Positions 26,921-35,271 of a stretch of DNA of 45,412 nt are shown one piece after another. The stretch comes from CAYRWR01 sp964537555 (lineage in GTDB: Bacteria > Spirochaetota > Brevinematia > Brevinematales > CAYRWR01). Numbering within the stretch: the stretch's first letter is position 1; each line of letters opens with the position of its first letter. Where the stretch lies: positions 1-45,412 of the forward strand of contig CAZIAD010000029.1 of assembly GCA_964537555.1 (NCBI GenBank), written 5' to 3'. Below the pieces are notes generated by a model. It made no database searches and was not told the origin of the DNA. It was given only the letters and a program-made list of their open reading frames with translations. Both the position numbers and the translations under genes were made by a program.

Positions 26921-29041
26921 TTATTGACTGAGTGGGCTATACTCTACCCAGCTGTTTCCAAAATACACTCGGGTCATGTAGCCCTTACGGCCCCAGTGAT
27001 TGATAGTAGAATAGGGGGTCCCGGACTGGGAGATATTGTTCTCCCAGGTCTCTCTGCCGCTTTCCCGCATAAATGCCTTAAACTCAAACCAGTCACCTGC
27101 AGTGCCCTGCATGGTCACATCAAATTTCCACCAGTGCATTCCCCAGGTGTTCTCGGGGTCTACCCCATAGCCCACTGTAGAATAGTACAGATTATTGGCC
27201 ACATGCCAGGGGCCGGCAGCAGCTGAAGTGGTCCAGTCCAGGGCTGAGTCAGTAGACCAGTCCAGGCTGGGGTCGTTTTGCTTGTAACTGAGGGTAGTAG
27301 GATTGAGCAGGTTATTGTACTGTATGGGCTCAGTCATGCTGGGATAATGGCCTGCGGTCACCAGGTCGGCATCATGGCCTCCCCTGATAAAGATATCCTG
27401 CCCGGAGTAGGTCTCTTTATTGATAAATACCACGGTACGCAGGCCTGTGCCTACATTGGTAGTGCCTGTACCCTTCAGGACCACTGCGCTGTTTGCAGGC
27501 AGTGTCATAACCGAGGAGCCGTTATTGACGCTAAATGTCTCTGTACCCAGGGCGTTTTTATAAGTGCCGTTAGCCAGGCCCAGGTCACTTACCGTAATGG
27601 TGGCAGTGTTTCCCCGGTTGATGGCTACCACTACACTCTCATTGTTATACTTTCTTTCGTATACCAGGATACTGTCGTTGCCCCATTTCTGGTCATATAG
27701 TCCGCCCTGGAGAGCAGGAGAGCTTTTTCGCAGGTCAGACAGGGTCTTTATGATGGATGCGGCTGTGGTAGTAGTATCCCAGGTGGTGAGCATCTCACGG
27801 TTATAAGGGTCAGAGCCCCAGTTCCCTTCCGAGGTTTGTATATAGGTCGAGGCATACTGTTCAGTTCCATAGTAGACACAGGGAATGCCCCGGGCCGTCA
27901 TGATCAGAGTCAGGGCCATTTCCAGGCGTTTTTTAGCGGTAGTATAGTCCATATTGTAGTACTGGTCCAGAGTCAGTAAAAACCGGGACAGGTCATGATT
28001 ATCTATAAACAGGACCTGTTTGTCAGAGTTCAGGTATTCAGCCTCTCTTTGCTCCAGATGGGCATTGAGATCATTCATACTGAGATTATTTCCCATGGCA
28101 TTTTCGATCTTTTTACGGAGGTTAAAGTCCAGCAGTTCAGTATTATAGTTTCCGTTCACAAAGGCCATGGAGTCCGGGTTACCTGCACCCCCGTCAAACC
28201 ACTCTCCAAAGAAATAGACACCCTGACTACGGCCCAGGGTAGTGTAGGCATAGTTATTGAGAGCAGTGGTGAAGAGCTGCAGAAAGTTCCAGTCTATGTG
28301 TTTAATAGCATCTATTCGAAAGGCGTCTACTCCGGCATCGAGCCAGGCTTTGGCTGCATCGATCAGATAATTATCGATAGCAGGAGATCCATTATTATAG
28401 TCAGCCAGGTCCTGCAGAGGCAGGTTCACATCCTTCCAGCGGTCATCACCCCACTGGGATGAGTCCTCGTAGTGGTGGTAATAGCTCCAGTTATCACCGG
28501 CATAGTTAGCCAGCCACTGGCCGTTTCTATAGAGTGAGCCGTATTCCACTGAATGGATAGGGTTGGAATGGTTGGGTGTGATGTCCATGATCAGTTTCAT
28601 GCCCCGGGCGTGCAGGGCATTAGCCAGATTATACACATCTGTCCAGGTACCGAAGTGTTCTTCTACCCTGAAGTAGTCGTTCACCCAGTAGCCATGGTAA
28701 GCAGTTGTACCTTTATTATCGATCCCGTTTACATTCTGCATGATGGGGGACAGCCACACGGCAGTGATACCCACAGACTGGAGGTAATCCAGTTTCTGTA
28801 TGATACCCTGTATATCTCCTCCCCAGTACTTCTTCCATTCAGCTTCAGTACCGCTGTTGGGAGTAGGGTGTGTGAGCACATTCATGGTCCCGTCACCATA
28901 GTTATTGGCACTGTTACCATCGTAAAAACGGTCTACCATCAGGGAGTAGATAGTCTCCCCTCTCATGTCCAGGCCCACCACAGGCCGGACCAGTACAGCC
29001 AGAAAGGCTGCAGACATCAGACATAACCACCATTTTTTCAT
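26921..29041 (-). CDS. Secreted GH13 alpha-amylase
   Basis: A 706-residue exported amylase. The signal peptide runs to about residue 23 (ends VRPVVGLDMRG). The (beta/alpha)8 barrel carries DITPNH (153-158), the nucleophile D244 in FRIDAIKH, the acid/base E280 in FFGEW and the stabiliser D350 in FIDNHD, so the catalytic triad is complete. The early ETIYSLMVDRFYDG and the domain-B layout resemble cyclodextrinase/CGTase-like secreted amylases. After the beta-sandwich domain C (to ~530) an extra ~170-residue C-terminal module begins with RTVVFINKETYSGQD and contains many Trp residues, consistent with glucan binding. It probably releases maltooligosaccharides outside the cell. GGAGGG lies five bases before the start. 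Confidence 0.93.
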   Translation of the reverse strand: MKKWWLCLMSAAFLAVLVRPVVGLDMRGETIYSLMVDRFYDGNSANNYGDGTMNVLTHPTPNSGTEAEWKKYWGGDIQGIIQKLDYLQSVGITAVWLSPIMQNVNGIDNKGTTAYHGYWVNDYFRVEEHFGTWTDVYNLANALHARGMKLIMDITPNHSNPIHSVEYGSLYRNGQWLANYAGDNWSYYHHYEDSSQWGDDRWKDVNLPLQDLADYNNGSPAIDNYLIDAAKAWLDAGVDAFRIDAIKHIDWNFLQLFTTALNNYAYTTLGRSQGVYFFGEWFDGGAGNPDSMAFVNGNYNTELLDFNLRKKIENAMGNNLSMNDLNAHLEQREAEYLNSDKQVLFIDNHDLSRFLLTLDQYYNMDYTTAKKRLEMALTLIMTARGIPCVYYGTEQYASTYIQTSEGNWGSDPYNREMLTTWDTTTTAASIIKTLSDLRKSSPALQGGLYDQKWGNDSILVYERKYNNESVVVAINRGNTATITVSDLGLANGTYKNALGTETFSVNNGSSVMTLPANSAVVLKGTGTTNVGTGLRTVVFINKETYSGQDIFIRGGHDADLVTAGHYPSMTEPIQYNNLLNPTTLSYKQNDPSLDWSTDSALDWTTSAAAGPWHVANNLYYSTVGYGVDPENTWGMHWWKFDVTMQGTAGDWFEFKAFMRESGRETWENNISQSGTPYSTINHWGRKGYMTRVYFGNSWVEYSPLSQ

Positions 29042-29099
29042 TGCTTCCCTCCGGGAAATTTTTCATAAAAACCAATTTTTTACTGGAAAACACTTATAG

Positions 29100-29127
29100 A
29101 TTTTATTTGGTTAAATAATAAAGTCAA
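29100..29127 (-). promoter_or_regulatory. Predicted amylase promoter
   Basis: Reading leftward, TTGACT (29122-29127) and TAAAAT (29100-29105) are separated by 16 bases and lie ~60-85 bases upstream of the amylase start codon. Consensus-based prediction. Confidence 0.55.
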
Positions 29128-29153
29128 GAGGAAATATGTTTGAGATATGATTA

Positions 29154-29170
29154 TTTCATGAAACATGAAA
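29154..29170. promoter_or_regulatory. Candidate operator upstream of the amylase promoter
   Basis: A perfect inverted repeat, TTTCATG-AAA-CATGAAA, ends 27 bases upstream of the predicted -35, where an activator would sit. The remaining bases to 29405 hold no gene I can support; a 60-codon open frame at 29140-29322 lacks a ribosome site. Confidence 0.45.
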
Positions 29171-29405
29171 GCTACATTTATATAGCTAAGTCTTTAAGTC
29201 ATATAGCACAAGCTGAGTGCATTCTGTTGATTATTTATTACAGCCAGAACAGATTTCCGGGGACTTATTTCCCTGCAGAATGGGGATGGAGGACTTTAAG
29301 TCATTTTCTGATTAATATTTAAGATCTGATGTATAAGCCAGTGATCGTGATTATGCCTGCGGCACCGGAACAGAGGGCACAGTCATTAATGGATTCATCT
29401 ATTTA

Positions 29406-30194
29406 TTAAGTAGCAGTACTGCTCTTGTGCTGATGGCTGTATTGGAGCATGATGTCTTTATAATCCAGTGATTTGGAATAGATAGCATAGCGGTCTTTAC
29501 CCTGTAACTTGGCATCATAACAGGCATAGTCTGCATGTTTCTGGGCATCGTGATAGTAGTCCAGGATAGACTGACTGGCTACAAAGGTGTCCCCCAGATC
29601 TACCTGAAAGCTGTCTAAGCCCATGGAACTCGTGACCTGGACACACTGGCCCTCGTCATTACAGATCCTGACGTCACGTATGGCCTCCAGGAGTTTGCGG
29701 GCATAGACTTCAGCCCCTTCACGGGGTGTAGCCGGCAGCACGATGTCAAACTCTTCTCCCCCAAAACGGAACAGGTAATCTGTGGGCCTCGAGACTTCTT
29801 TCATTGCATGGGAGACTGCTTTGAGCACTGTATCTCCTACAGCATGTCCGTAACGGTTGTTGATGAGGCTGAAGTCATCCAGGTCTACCCTGAGGTAGGA
29901 GATGTCCATCAGGCTCTTGAGCTGCTGATGCTGCCAGTAGCGTGATGCAGTCTTGACGATATTCACCAGAAAATTTTCATTATACTTGAGCAGCGAGGTC
30001 TTATCATCGATATTGACCCTTTCTTCCATGATCAGGTATTTTTTATAGAGGCTGTCATAGATCAGTTCCAGTTTTCGCAGGTTGTCTATAATGGTATCAT
30101 CTACATTATCCTGTAGTATAAGCCGGCCCATGATTTCCAGAGTAGTGATACTAAACTCAGATAGTTCTCTTTCTTTGTTTTTTTTGTTTTTCAT
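29406..30194 (-). CDS. Diguanylate cyclase (GGDEF)
   Basis: A soluble 262-residue cyclase that would make cyclic di-GMP from two GTP. The catalytic GGEEF is at 145-149, with the inhibitory I-site RPTD (136-139) exactly five residues upstream, so product feedback is likely. The typical VDLDDFSLINNRYGHAVGD precedes it. The N-terminal ~60 residues are helical, with no recognised sensor domain or membrane segment. The ATG at 30194 is the first good start; an in-frame TTG at 30203 is the alternative, and GGTGAG lies between them. No c-di-GMP receptor or phosphodiesterase is adjacent. Confidence 0.92.
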   Translation of the reverse strand: MKNKKNKERELSEFSITTLEIMGRLILQDNVDDTIIDNLRKLELIYDSLYKKYLIMEERVNIDDKTSLLKYNENFLVNIVKTASRYWQHQQLKSLMDISYLRVDLDDFSLINNRYGHAVGDTVLKAVSHAMKEVSRPTDYLFRFGGEEFDIVLPATPREGAEVYARKLLEAIRDVRICNDEGQCVQVTSSMGLDSFQVDLGDTFVASQSILDYYHDAQKHADYACYDAKLQGKDRYAIYSKSLDYKDIMLQYSHQHKSSTAT

Positions 30195-30310
30195 ACTCAC
30201 CAAATTATTTTATGATTTATATCAATATAAAACACTTTCAAAAAAAAGCAACACTTTTTTAATAAAAAAAAGAGGCTGGAATTACCAGGCTCATGAATAA
30301 ATGGCTGATC

Positions 30311-30952
30311 TTAACTGGAAAGTATTTTTTCCAGGTATTTGGATTCAGACTGTACTCCTATAGTCGAGCTGTCTTTATCCCAGTTGATAAGCTGCTGGGG
30401 TACCGAAGAGACTCCAAATTTTTTAGAGAGCCCGGGGTTTTCACTGGCTTCGATGACCTCAGCGCTGATTTTCGCAGGATGTTCGATAGCCAGTTTAAAG
30501 GCCAGCTGCGCCATGTGGGGGCAGTGGGGGCAGGTAGGAGTGACAAAGACCTGTAGCGATACCTCTTTTTCCAGTGAACGTATCGCTTTTTTAGTGTCTT
30601 CACTGAGGCCGGATTCGGCCTGTGATACCATGATGATGGTCTCTACAAAAGTGCCGGCTTCATGACCTGCAGGTACTCCGTTAAATAAAAGCTGGTAGCC
30701 CTGTGCCTTTCCGATACGTATAGAGGGGTCAGTACTGACTCCATCGGCGCGGGCTGATTCATCCAGGGCTTTCATGATCACTTTAATATGGCTGTTTATC
30801 TGAGCCAGTTCATTGATAAAACCGGTAGCAAACTGGGCATATTCATTGGAAGCATCACTGGAGTATACAATGAGCTCTACATCTGATTTCAGATCTTTCT
30901 CAAATCTCTGCTTTAGATACTGGCTGGTCTCTGAATCTATCAGGCTGGGCAT
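30311..30952 (-). CDS. PDO-like protein with double thioredoxin fold
   Basis: A 213-residue protein resembling the two-thioredoxin-fold protein disulphide oxidoreductases and the N-terminal part of AhpF. The C-terminal fold has the redox motif CPHC (C141, C144) in FVTPTCPHCPHMAQLA, followed by a cis-Pro loop, VSSVPQQLI. The N-terminal fold has lost its CxxC (the equivalent position reads SSDASNEY), so only one redox centre remains. There is no signal peptide, so it acts in the cytoplasm. AGGAG precedes the ATG by six bases. No thioredoxin reductase or peroxiredoxin gene is nearby to name its partner. Confidence 0.82.
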   Translation of the reverse strand: MPSLIDSETSQYLKQRFEKDLKSDVELIVYSSDASNEYAQFATGFINELAQINSHIKVIMKALDESARADGVSTDPSIRIGKAQGYQLLFNGVPAGHEAGTFVETIIMVSQAESGLSEDTKKAIRSLEKEVSLQVFVTPTCPHCPHMAQLAFKLAIEHPAKISAEVIEASENPGLSKKFGVSSVPQQLINWDKDSSTIGVQSESKYLEKILSS

Positions 30953-31124
30953 AAAACACTCCTGTTTATTTATTATTTAGTATACTGATAAATACTTCCG
31001 GAGGTCAAATATTCTTTGATTTAAATCTCCCCCGGTCTTTCCTTTTCCATACTTAAACCCTCAAATAATTTACTGAACAGAGGAAAAATGCTATAATTGG
31101 AACGATTAGAAAAAGGAGGGATGC

Positions 31125-31592
31125 ATGGCACCCAAATATGATGGAAACATTAACAGCACGATCGGTGAAGGTTCCGTTTTCCAGGGAAAATTCTATATTC
31201 ATGGTTCATTCCAGGTAGATGGAAAGTTCGAAGGTGAGATCAGGACAGAAGACCATCTCATAGTCGGAGAGACTGGTAAAGTAAAGACTGAAGTCATCCG
31301 CGCCAAAAAGATCACTATTGCCGGTGTAGTACTGGGTGATATTGAGGCACTGGAAGAAGTACGCCTGCTCGCTACCGGACGTATCCTGGGTAATGTCACC
31401 GCTCCTCAGCTGACCATGGAACCCGGAGTAGTGATCAAGGGTAACATAAACATCACCGCCGGCCAGAAAAAAGAAGTAGACAAGCTGATCAAGGACGCAT
31501 ACCAGTCCGGCCCTACCATCAACTTTGACACTATGTTTGATGAGGCTAAAAAGAGTGCGGCTGATATTAAATTTCAGGAAGACCATAAGTAG
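31125..31592 (+). CDS. Bactofilin (polymer-forming cytoskeletal protein)
   Basis: A 155-residue bactofilin (DUF583). Its right-handed beta-helix core is visible as short Gly/Val repeats, GSVFQGKFYIHGSFQVDGKF, EGEIRTEDHLIVGETGKV, then GVVLGDIEALEEVRLLATG and RILGNVTAPQLTMEPG. Bactofilins self-assemble into filaments that position wall enzymes and set cell shape, as shown in helical bacteria. GGAGGG lies close to two ATGs; the one at 31125 is in frame. Its stop codon abuts the map start, so the two are co-translated. A TATAAT at 31092-31097 is a likely -10. Confidence 0.92.
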   Translation: MAPKYDGNINSTIGEGSVFQGKFYIHGSFQVDGKFEGEIRTEDHLIVGETGKVKTEVIRAKKITIAGVVLGDIEALEEVRLLATGRILGNVTAPQLTMEPGVVIKGNINITAGQKKEVDKLIKDAYQSGPTINFDTMFDEAKKSAADIKFQEDHK

Positions 31593-32360
31593 ATGATTCA
31601 TATAAAAAGCCGTACTGAGATCGAATATATACGCAAAAGTAACAGGATCATAGCTGAGATCCATGATAAGCTTAAGTCGATCATAAAACCCGGAGTAAGC
31701 TGCCGGGAGATAGATCAGTACGCTGAAGATTATATCCTCAGTAAAGGGGCCCGGCCTGCTTTTAAAGGATATACTCCGGGAGGACCTTATCCTCCTTTTC
31801 CTACAGCCTGCTGCATCTCTGTAAATGAAGAAGTGATACACGGCATCCCGGGTAAACGTATCCTGAATGAGGGTGACCTGGTTTCGGTAGATATCGGTAC
31901 CGAGTTATCCGGATACTATGGGGATGCCTCCTATACCTATGAAGTGGGAAAAGTATCCTCTCAGGCCCATCAGCTCAATGTTGATACCCGTGAGGCCCTT
32001 TATAAGGCTATAGAAGTATGCCGGGCTGGAAAGCACCTCAATGAGATCGGCAAAGCTATCTCTTTTTACCTGGAGCCTAAAGGTTATGGTATAATCAGAG
32101 ACTACTGTGGCCACGGGGTTGGCAAAGCTATTCACGAAGAACCGCCTATAGTAAACTACTATGACCCCCGCAGAAAAGGCCCCCGCATGAAAGCGGGTAT
32201 GGTCATTGCTATCGAGCCTATGATCACTTTAGGAGGATTTCAGGTAGAAGTCCTGGATGATCATTGGACAGTGGTCACCCGTGATGGTTCTATGGCAGCA
32301 CACTGGGAGCATAGTGTAGCTATCACTGACGGGGATCCTATTATCCTGTCCGCCTTTTAG
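31593..32360 (+). CDS. map: Type I methionine aminopeptidase
   Basis: A 255-residue aminopeptidase that removes the initiator Met. The five metal ligands are in place: D100 and D111 (VDIGTELSGYYGD), H174 (CGHGVGKAIHE), E208 (AIEPM) and E239 (HWEHSVAI). No N-terminal zinc extension is present. Translation begins directly at the bactofilin stop codon, and nadB follows after 8 bp, forming a three-gene unit with no obvious shared pathway. Confidence 0.95.
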   Translation: MIHIKSRTEIEYIRKSNRIIAEIHDKLKSIIKPGVSCREIDQYAEDYILSKGARPAFKGYTPGGPYPPFPTACCISVNEEVIHGIPGKRILNEGDLVSVDIGTELSGYYGDASYTYEVGKVSSQAHQLNVDTREALYKAIEVCRAGKHLNEIGKAISFYLEPKGYGIIRDYCGHGVGKAIHEEPPIVNYYDPRRKGPRMKAGMVIAIEPMITLGGFQVEVLDDHWTVVTRDGSMAAHWEHSVAITDGDPIILSAF

Positions 32361-32368
32361 GAGCCTCT

Positions 32369-33919
32369 ATGGAATTTGATGCCATAGTGATCGGCAGCGG
32401 AGTGGCAGGCAGTGTCACTGCATATTATCTGGCTCAGTCAGGCTTATCAGTTGCGATCATCAACAAAGAAAAAGACATACAGGAAAGCAATACTTACTAT
32501 GCCCAGGGTGGCATATCATATAAGAGTGATGATGACTCAGCTCAGAGCAGGTACGATGATATCATGCGCGCCGGGGCTGGGGTATGCCTTCCCGATGCAG
32601 TCAAGCTGGTGGCGGAGCAGGGCCCTGACCTTATCGATGAGATCCTGGTCAAGGAATTCGCAGTCCCTTTTAATACTGAAAATGGAAAGTTTGACCTCAC
32701 TGATGAAGGTGCTCATAGTCATCGACGTATTCTGCATAGCCAGGATACCACAGGACGCAGTATCGAAAAGTCCTGTATAGAACATCTTAAGACTCAGAGT
32801 AATATTCAGATATTTTCCTCCCATACTGTAGTGGATATTATCACCTGGGACCATCATGCCCTGGATGATCTGCGTATGTACCGTCCACCCACAGCTCTGG
32901 GGGTATATGCCCTGGACAACCGTGATAATACCGTTCATAAGATACTGGCCAAGGCCGTGATACTGGCCAGCGGCGGAATGGGCCAGGTATACCGTCATAC
33001 TACCAATCCCCGATCTTCTACCGGAGACGGGTATGCGATGGCATACCGGGCTGGAGCCCGGCTCATAAATATGCACTATACTCAGTTTCATCCTACCACT
33101 TTGTTTCACCCTAAGGGAAATTCTTTTCTTATATCGGAAGCGGTCAGGGGAGAAGGAGCAGTGATCATAGACCGAAACGGCAAGGCTTTTATGGAAAAAT
33201 ACCATGAGCTCAAAGACCTGGCTCCCCGTGATATAGTGACCCGCTCTATCCTGGCACATCTCCTGGAGATAGGGGGACAGAATGTCTATCTGGATGCCAG
33301 CTCCATCGGCCGGGAAAAGATACAGTCTCATTTCCCCCATATTTACAGTACCTGTAAAGAGCTGGGTATAGATATGACACAGGAGCCTATACCTATTGTC
33401 CCAGCTTTCCATTTTTCCTGCGGAGGCATAGCCACCAACCTGGTCGGTAAGACTTCAGTAAAACGGCTGTTCGCAGTAGGCGAAGCTGCCTGTACCGGAC
33501 TACATGGGGCTAATCGATTAGCCTCTACCTCATTACTGGAAGGTGTGGTATTCGGCAAACGCATCGCGGACTACATCTCTCAAAACCGTAAGAAATATCT
33601 GGGCATGGACTATCCAGAGATCCCGGAATGGGACTATACCGGAAATGAAGAACCCGATCTGGCCCTGATCAAGCAGGACTGGTGGCATCTGCAGACGACC
33701 ATGTGGTTCTATGTAGGGGCCATTCGTTCCCAGAACCGGCTGCGCCGGGCCGCCGTAGACCTGAAAAACCTTAAAGAAGAAGTAGAAGACTTTTACCGGG
33801 ATATCAGGATCAACCGGGATATAGTAGAATTACGAAATGCCATACAGACCGGTTCTATCATCTCCAATCATGCCTGGGGGCAAAAACAGAGCCTGGGTGC
33901 CCACTTCAGGATCGATTAA
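32369..33919 (+). CDS. nadB: L-aspartate oxidase
   Basis: A 516-residue flavoprotein that oxidises L-aspartate to iminoaspartate for NAD synthesis; in anaerobes fumarate is the electron acceptor. The FAD motif GSGVAGS (9-15), the NTYYAQGGI signature, the HRRILHSQDTTGRS region, FHPTTLF and SEAVRGEGAVI match NadB. The end SNHAWGQKQSLGAHF is close to the RGLHY/SRGAHYR type C-terminus of family members. AGGAG is five bases upstream. NadA and NadC are not adjacent. The 3' terminal ~70 bp are duplicated 3.4 kb downstream (37269-37321), where the array of 134-bp repeats also recurs. Confidence 0.94.
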   Translation: MEFDAIVIGSGVAGSVTAYYLAQSGLSVAIINKEKDIQESNTYYAQGGISYKSDDDSAQSRYDDIMRAGAGVCLPDAVKLVAEQGPDLIDEILVKEFAVPFNTENGKFDLTDEGAHSHRRILHSQDTTGRSIEKSCIEHLKTQSNIQIFSSHTVVDIITWDHHALDDLRMYRPPTALGVYALDNRDNTVHKILAKAVILASGGMGQVYRHTTNPRSSTGDGYAMAYRAGARLINMHYTQFHPTTLFHPKGNSFLISEAVRGEGAVIIDRNGKAFMEKYHELKDLAPRDIVTRSILAHLLEIGGQNVYLDASSIGREKIQSHFPHIYSTCKELGIDMTQEPIPIVPAFHFSCGGIATNLVGKTSVKRLFAVGEAACTGLHGANRLASTSLLEGVVFGKRIADYISQNRKKYLGMDYPEIPEWDYTGNEEPDLALIKQDWWHLQTTMWFYVGAIRSQNRLRRAAVDLKNLKEEVEDFYRDIRINRDIVELRNAIQTGSIISNHAWGQKQSLGAHFRID

Positions 33920-33965
33920 CTACTTTTCCATAGATCTGCTGTCTCTTTGAGTTTTTCAAACCACC

Positions 33966-34099
33966 CTGTCATACTGAATGTTAACCTCGGCAGTCTAGCC
34001 TCACTATCGAAGCATAAGCATCTATAGTGCGTATTCTCTCTAAAGACCTGCCCCCTTCGGTAGTGAGGAACATTATAGGGTATAGACTCAGGGTGACAG
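33966..34099. repeat. 134-bp palindromic repeat, copy 1
   Basis: Begins CTGTCATACTGA and ends GACTCAGGGTGACAG. The inner arms CCTCACTATCGAAG and CTTCGGTAGTGAGG are complementary except for one G-T pair, giving a long stem. A 32-bp spacer leads to copy 2. It starts 46 bp after the nadB stop. This copy is most like copy 3. Confidence 0.92.
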
Positions 34100-34131
34100 A
34101 TGGAGGAGAATGACTAGCGTTGGGGGTGGCC

Positions 34132-34259
34132 CTGTCATGCTGAGTCTTTTCCTGCGCAGTCTAGCCTCACTATCGAAACATGGTCATCTACAGTGCAGAT
34201 TCTCTCTAAAGTCCTGCCCCTTCGGTAGGGAGCTACAGTATAGGGTATAGACTCAGGGT
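34132..34259. repeat. 134-bp palindromic repeat, copy 2 (right end truncated)
   Basis: Begins CTGTCATGCTGAGTC, whose outer arm pairs with GACTCAGGGTGACAG in complete copies. This copy ends at GACTCAGGGT and then diverges, which marks the left boundary of the inserted segment. One C is missing in the CTGCCCC tract. Confidence 0.9.
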
Positions 34260-34623
34260 CCTTGTTTTACGGTCACCTTGCCGTCCTGACAAATGTCCGT
34301 GCAGATGGGTACAGCCTGGTGTGATCAGCCCTGCTGGTTTGTACAGGTGGGCGAATCTAGCGTAGTACAGCGGGCAGACTTCGGCGATGAAGTAGAACCT
34401 GCTGGGGTTGCAGGGATTCTGTCGGTTTGAGGGAGAGGACTCGGATTCTGCGAGATAGGGCTTCTTTTTGTTAAAACAATTCCGCTGTTGGCTAAGCGAA
34501 GTGTGTATTTGAAAAATAACTTTATTTTGAAATAAAAATAGATAATACTATTCAGACAAAATATAAGATTGTAATGGGCCGGTTCTGCGCCAAAATCTTT
34601 AATGAAAATCAGTAATCCTGGGA
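34260..34623. other. Non-coding left part of the inserted segment
   Basis: No supported gene. Bases 34260-34480 are GC-richer and could be a decayed coding remnant (a leftward frame reads FYFIAEVCPLYYARFAHLYK), but stops interrupt it and I do not recognise it. Bases 34480-34623 are AT-rich and lead into the promoter that follows. Confidence 0.5.
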
Positions 34624-34635
34624 TTGTTAAATTAC

Positions 34636-34664
34636 TTGAGTAAAGTTGTTAAATTCGATATAAT
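34636..34664 (+). promoter_or_regulatory. Strong promoter with direct-repeat operator
   Basis: TTGAGT (34636-34641), 17-base spacer, TATAAT (34659-34664). A 10-bp direct repeat, TTGTTAAATT, occurs at 34624-34633 and 34646-34655, two helical turns apart, the second copy inside the spacer. It would drive the lipoprotein gene at 34774 after a ~100-base leader. Confidence 0.6.
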
Positions 34665-34712
34665 GCTAATGAGATGTACCTATGGGTGTGACGGAACGTA
34701 CCAGACTGTTGT

Positions 34713-34730
34713 GCGAAATGCGTATTTCGC
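34713..34730 (+). repeat. Hairpin in the leader of the small lipoprotein gene
   Basis: GCGAAAT (34713-34719) and ATTTCGC (34724-34730) form a perfect 7-bp stem with a GCGT loop. It lies between the promoter and the ribosome site of the next gene. Confidence 0.5.
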
Positions 34731-34773
34731 CGTATAGTAGTTGAGACATACACTTAATAGATAGGAGTAAATT

Positions 34774-35139
34774 ATGAAGAAATTTCTTTTTATATTATTA
34801 TTTTTCTTTTCATCTTGCGGATATTTTGGAACATGGGATCCAGTTTCAAGCTCACATTATTGGGTCGCAAATTTAACTGGTAGCACAATATATTTACATG
34901 CAGAATATAACTGGGGTAATGGTGTAGTTTCTTTGGAGACAAACACTATCGCATCTGGACAAAGTAATTATATTTATACTTTCACAGAAGGTTCAGGTGG
35001 ACATACATTTCCTTCAAATATTTTTAGTGAATTCTTTGTTTATTCCAGTTTAATTACTTCAAATATAATTTATCAAGGAATTAATAATAGTGACTGGCAA
35101 GATATTGGAAATTCCATTTTACTTCTAACAGTGAATTAG
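34774..35139 (+). CDS. Small AT-rich lipoprotein, unknown
   Basis: A 121-residue protein with a lipoprotein signal (MKKFLFILLFFFSSCG, lipidated Cys at 15) and a short mature domain rich in Ser, Asn, Thr and aromatic residues (SHYWVANLTGSTIYLHAEYN), consistent with a beta-sandwich. Its base composition is clearly more AT-rich than the flanking genes, which suggests recent acquisition. AGGAG is eight bases before the ATG. It has its own promoter and is followed by the foldable inverted repeat at 35161-35224, so it resembles a gene cassette. Family and function unknown. Confidence 0.72.
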   Translation: MKKFLFILLFFFSSCGYFGTWDPVSSSHYWVANLTGSTIYLHAEYNWGNGVVSLETNTIASGQSNYIYTFTEGSGGHTFPSNIFSEFFVYSSLITSNIIYQGINNSDWQDIGNSILLLTVN

Positions 35140-35160
35140 AAAATCTAATGCAAGAGTTAA

Positions 35161-35224
35161 CGTCTCATAATTAAGGCCAGTCGACAGGCTACCGCCCGTC
35201 GCCGAGCCCGGTATGTTATGTGAG
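35161..35224. repeat. attC-like imperfect inverted repeat
   Basis: A 64-base segment whose ends pair: CTCATAA (35164-35170) with TTATG-T-GAG (35216-35224), GGC (35175-35177) with GCC (35206-35208), and CGAC (35182-35185) with GTCG (35198-35201). GTTATGT at the right end is one base off the integron GTTRRRY motif. Size, bulged symmetry and position just after a small gene suit an attC site, but the left conserved box does not match well and no integrase is in view. Confidence 0.4.
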
Positions 35225-35271
35225 GGGCATTTAGTATCTGGCTTATTACTTCTTCATAATAAGGAGAGCGC

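Noticed and set aside
32537..33412. Long leftward open frame within nadB
   Set aside because: Antisense to conserved NadB motifs and without a plausible start signal.
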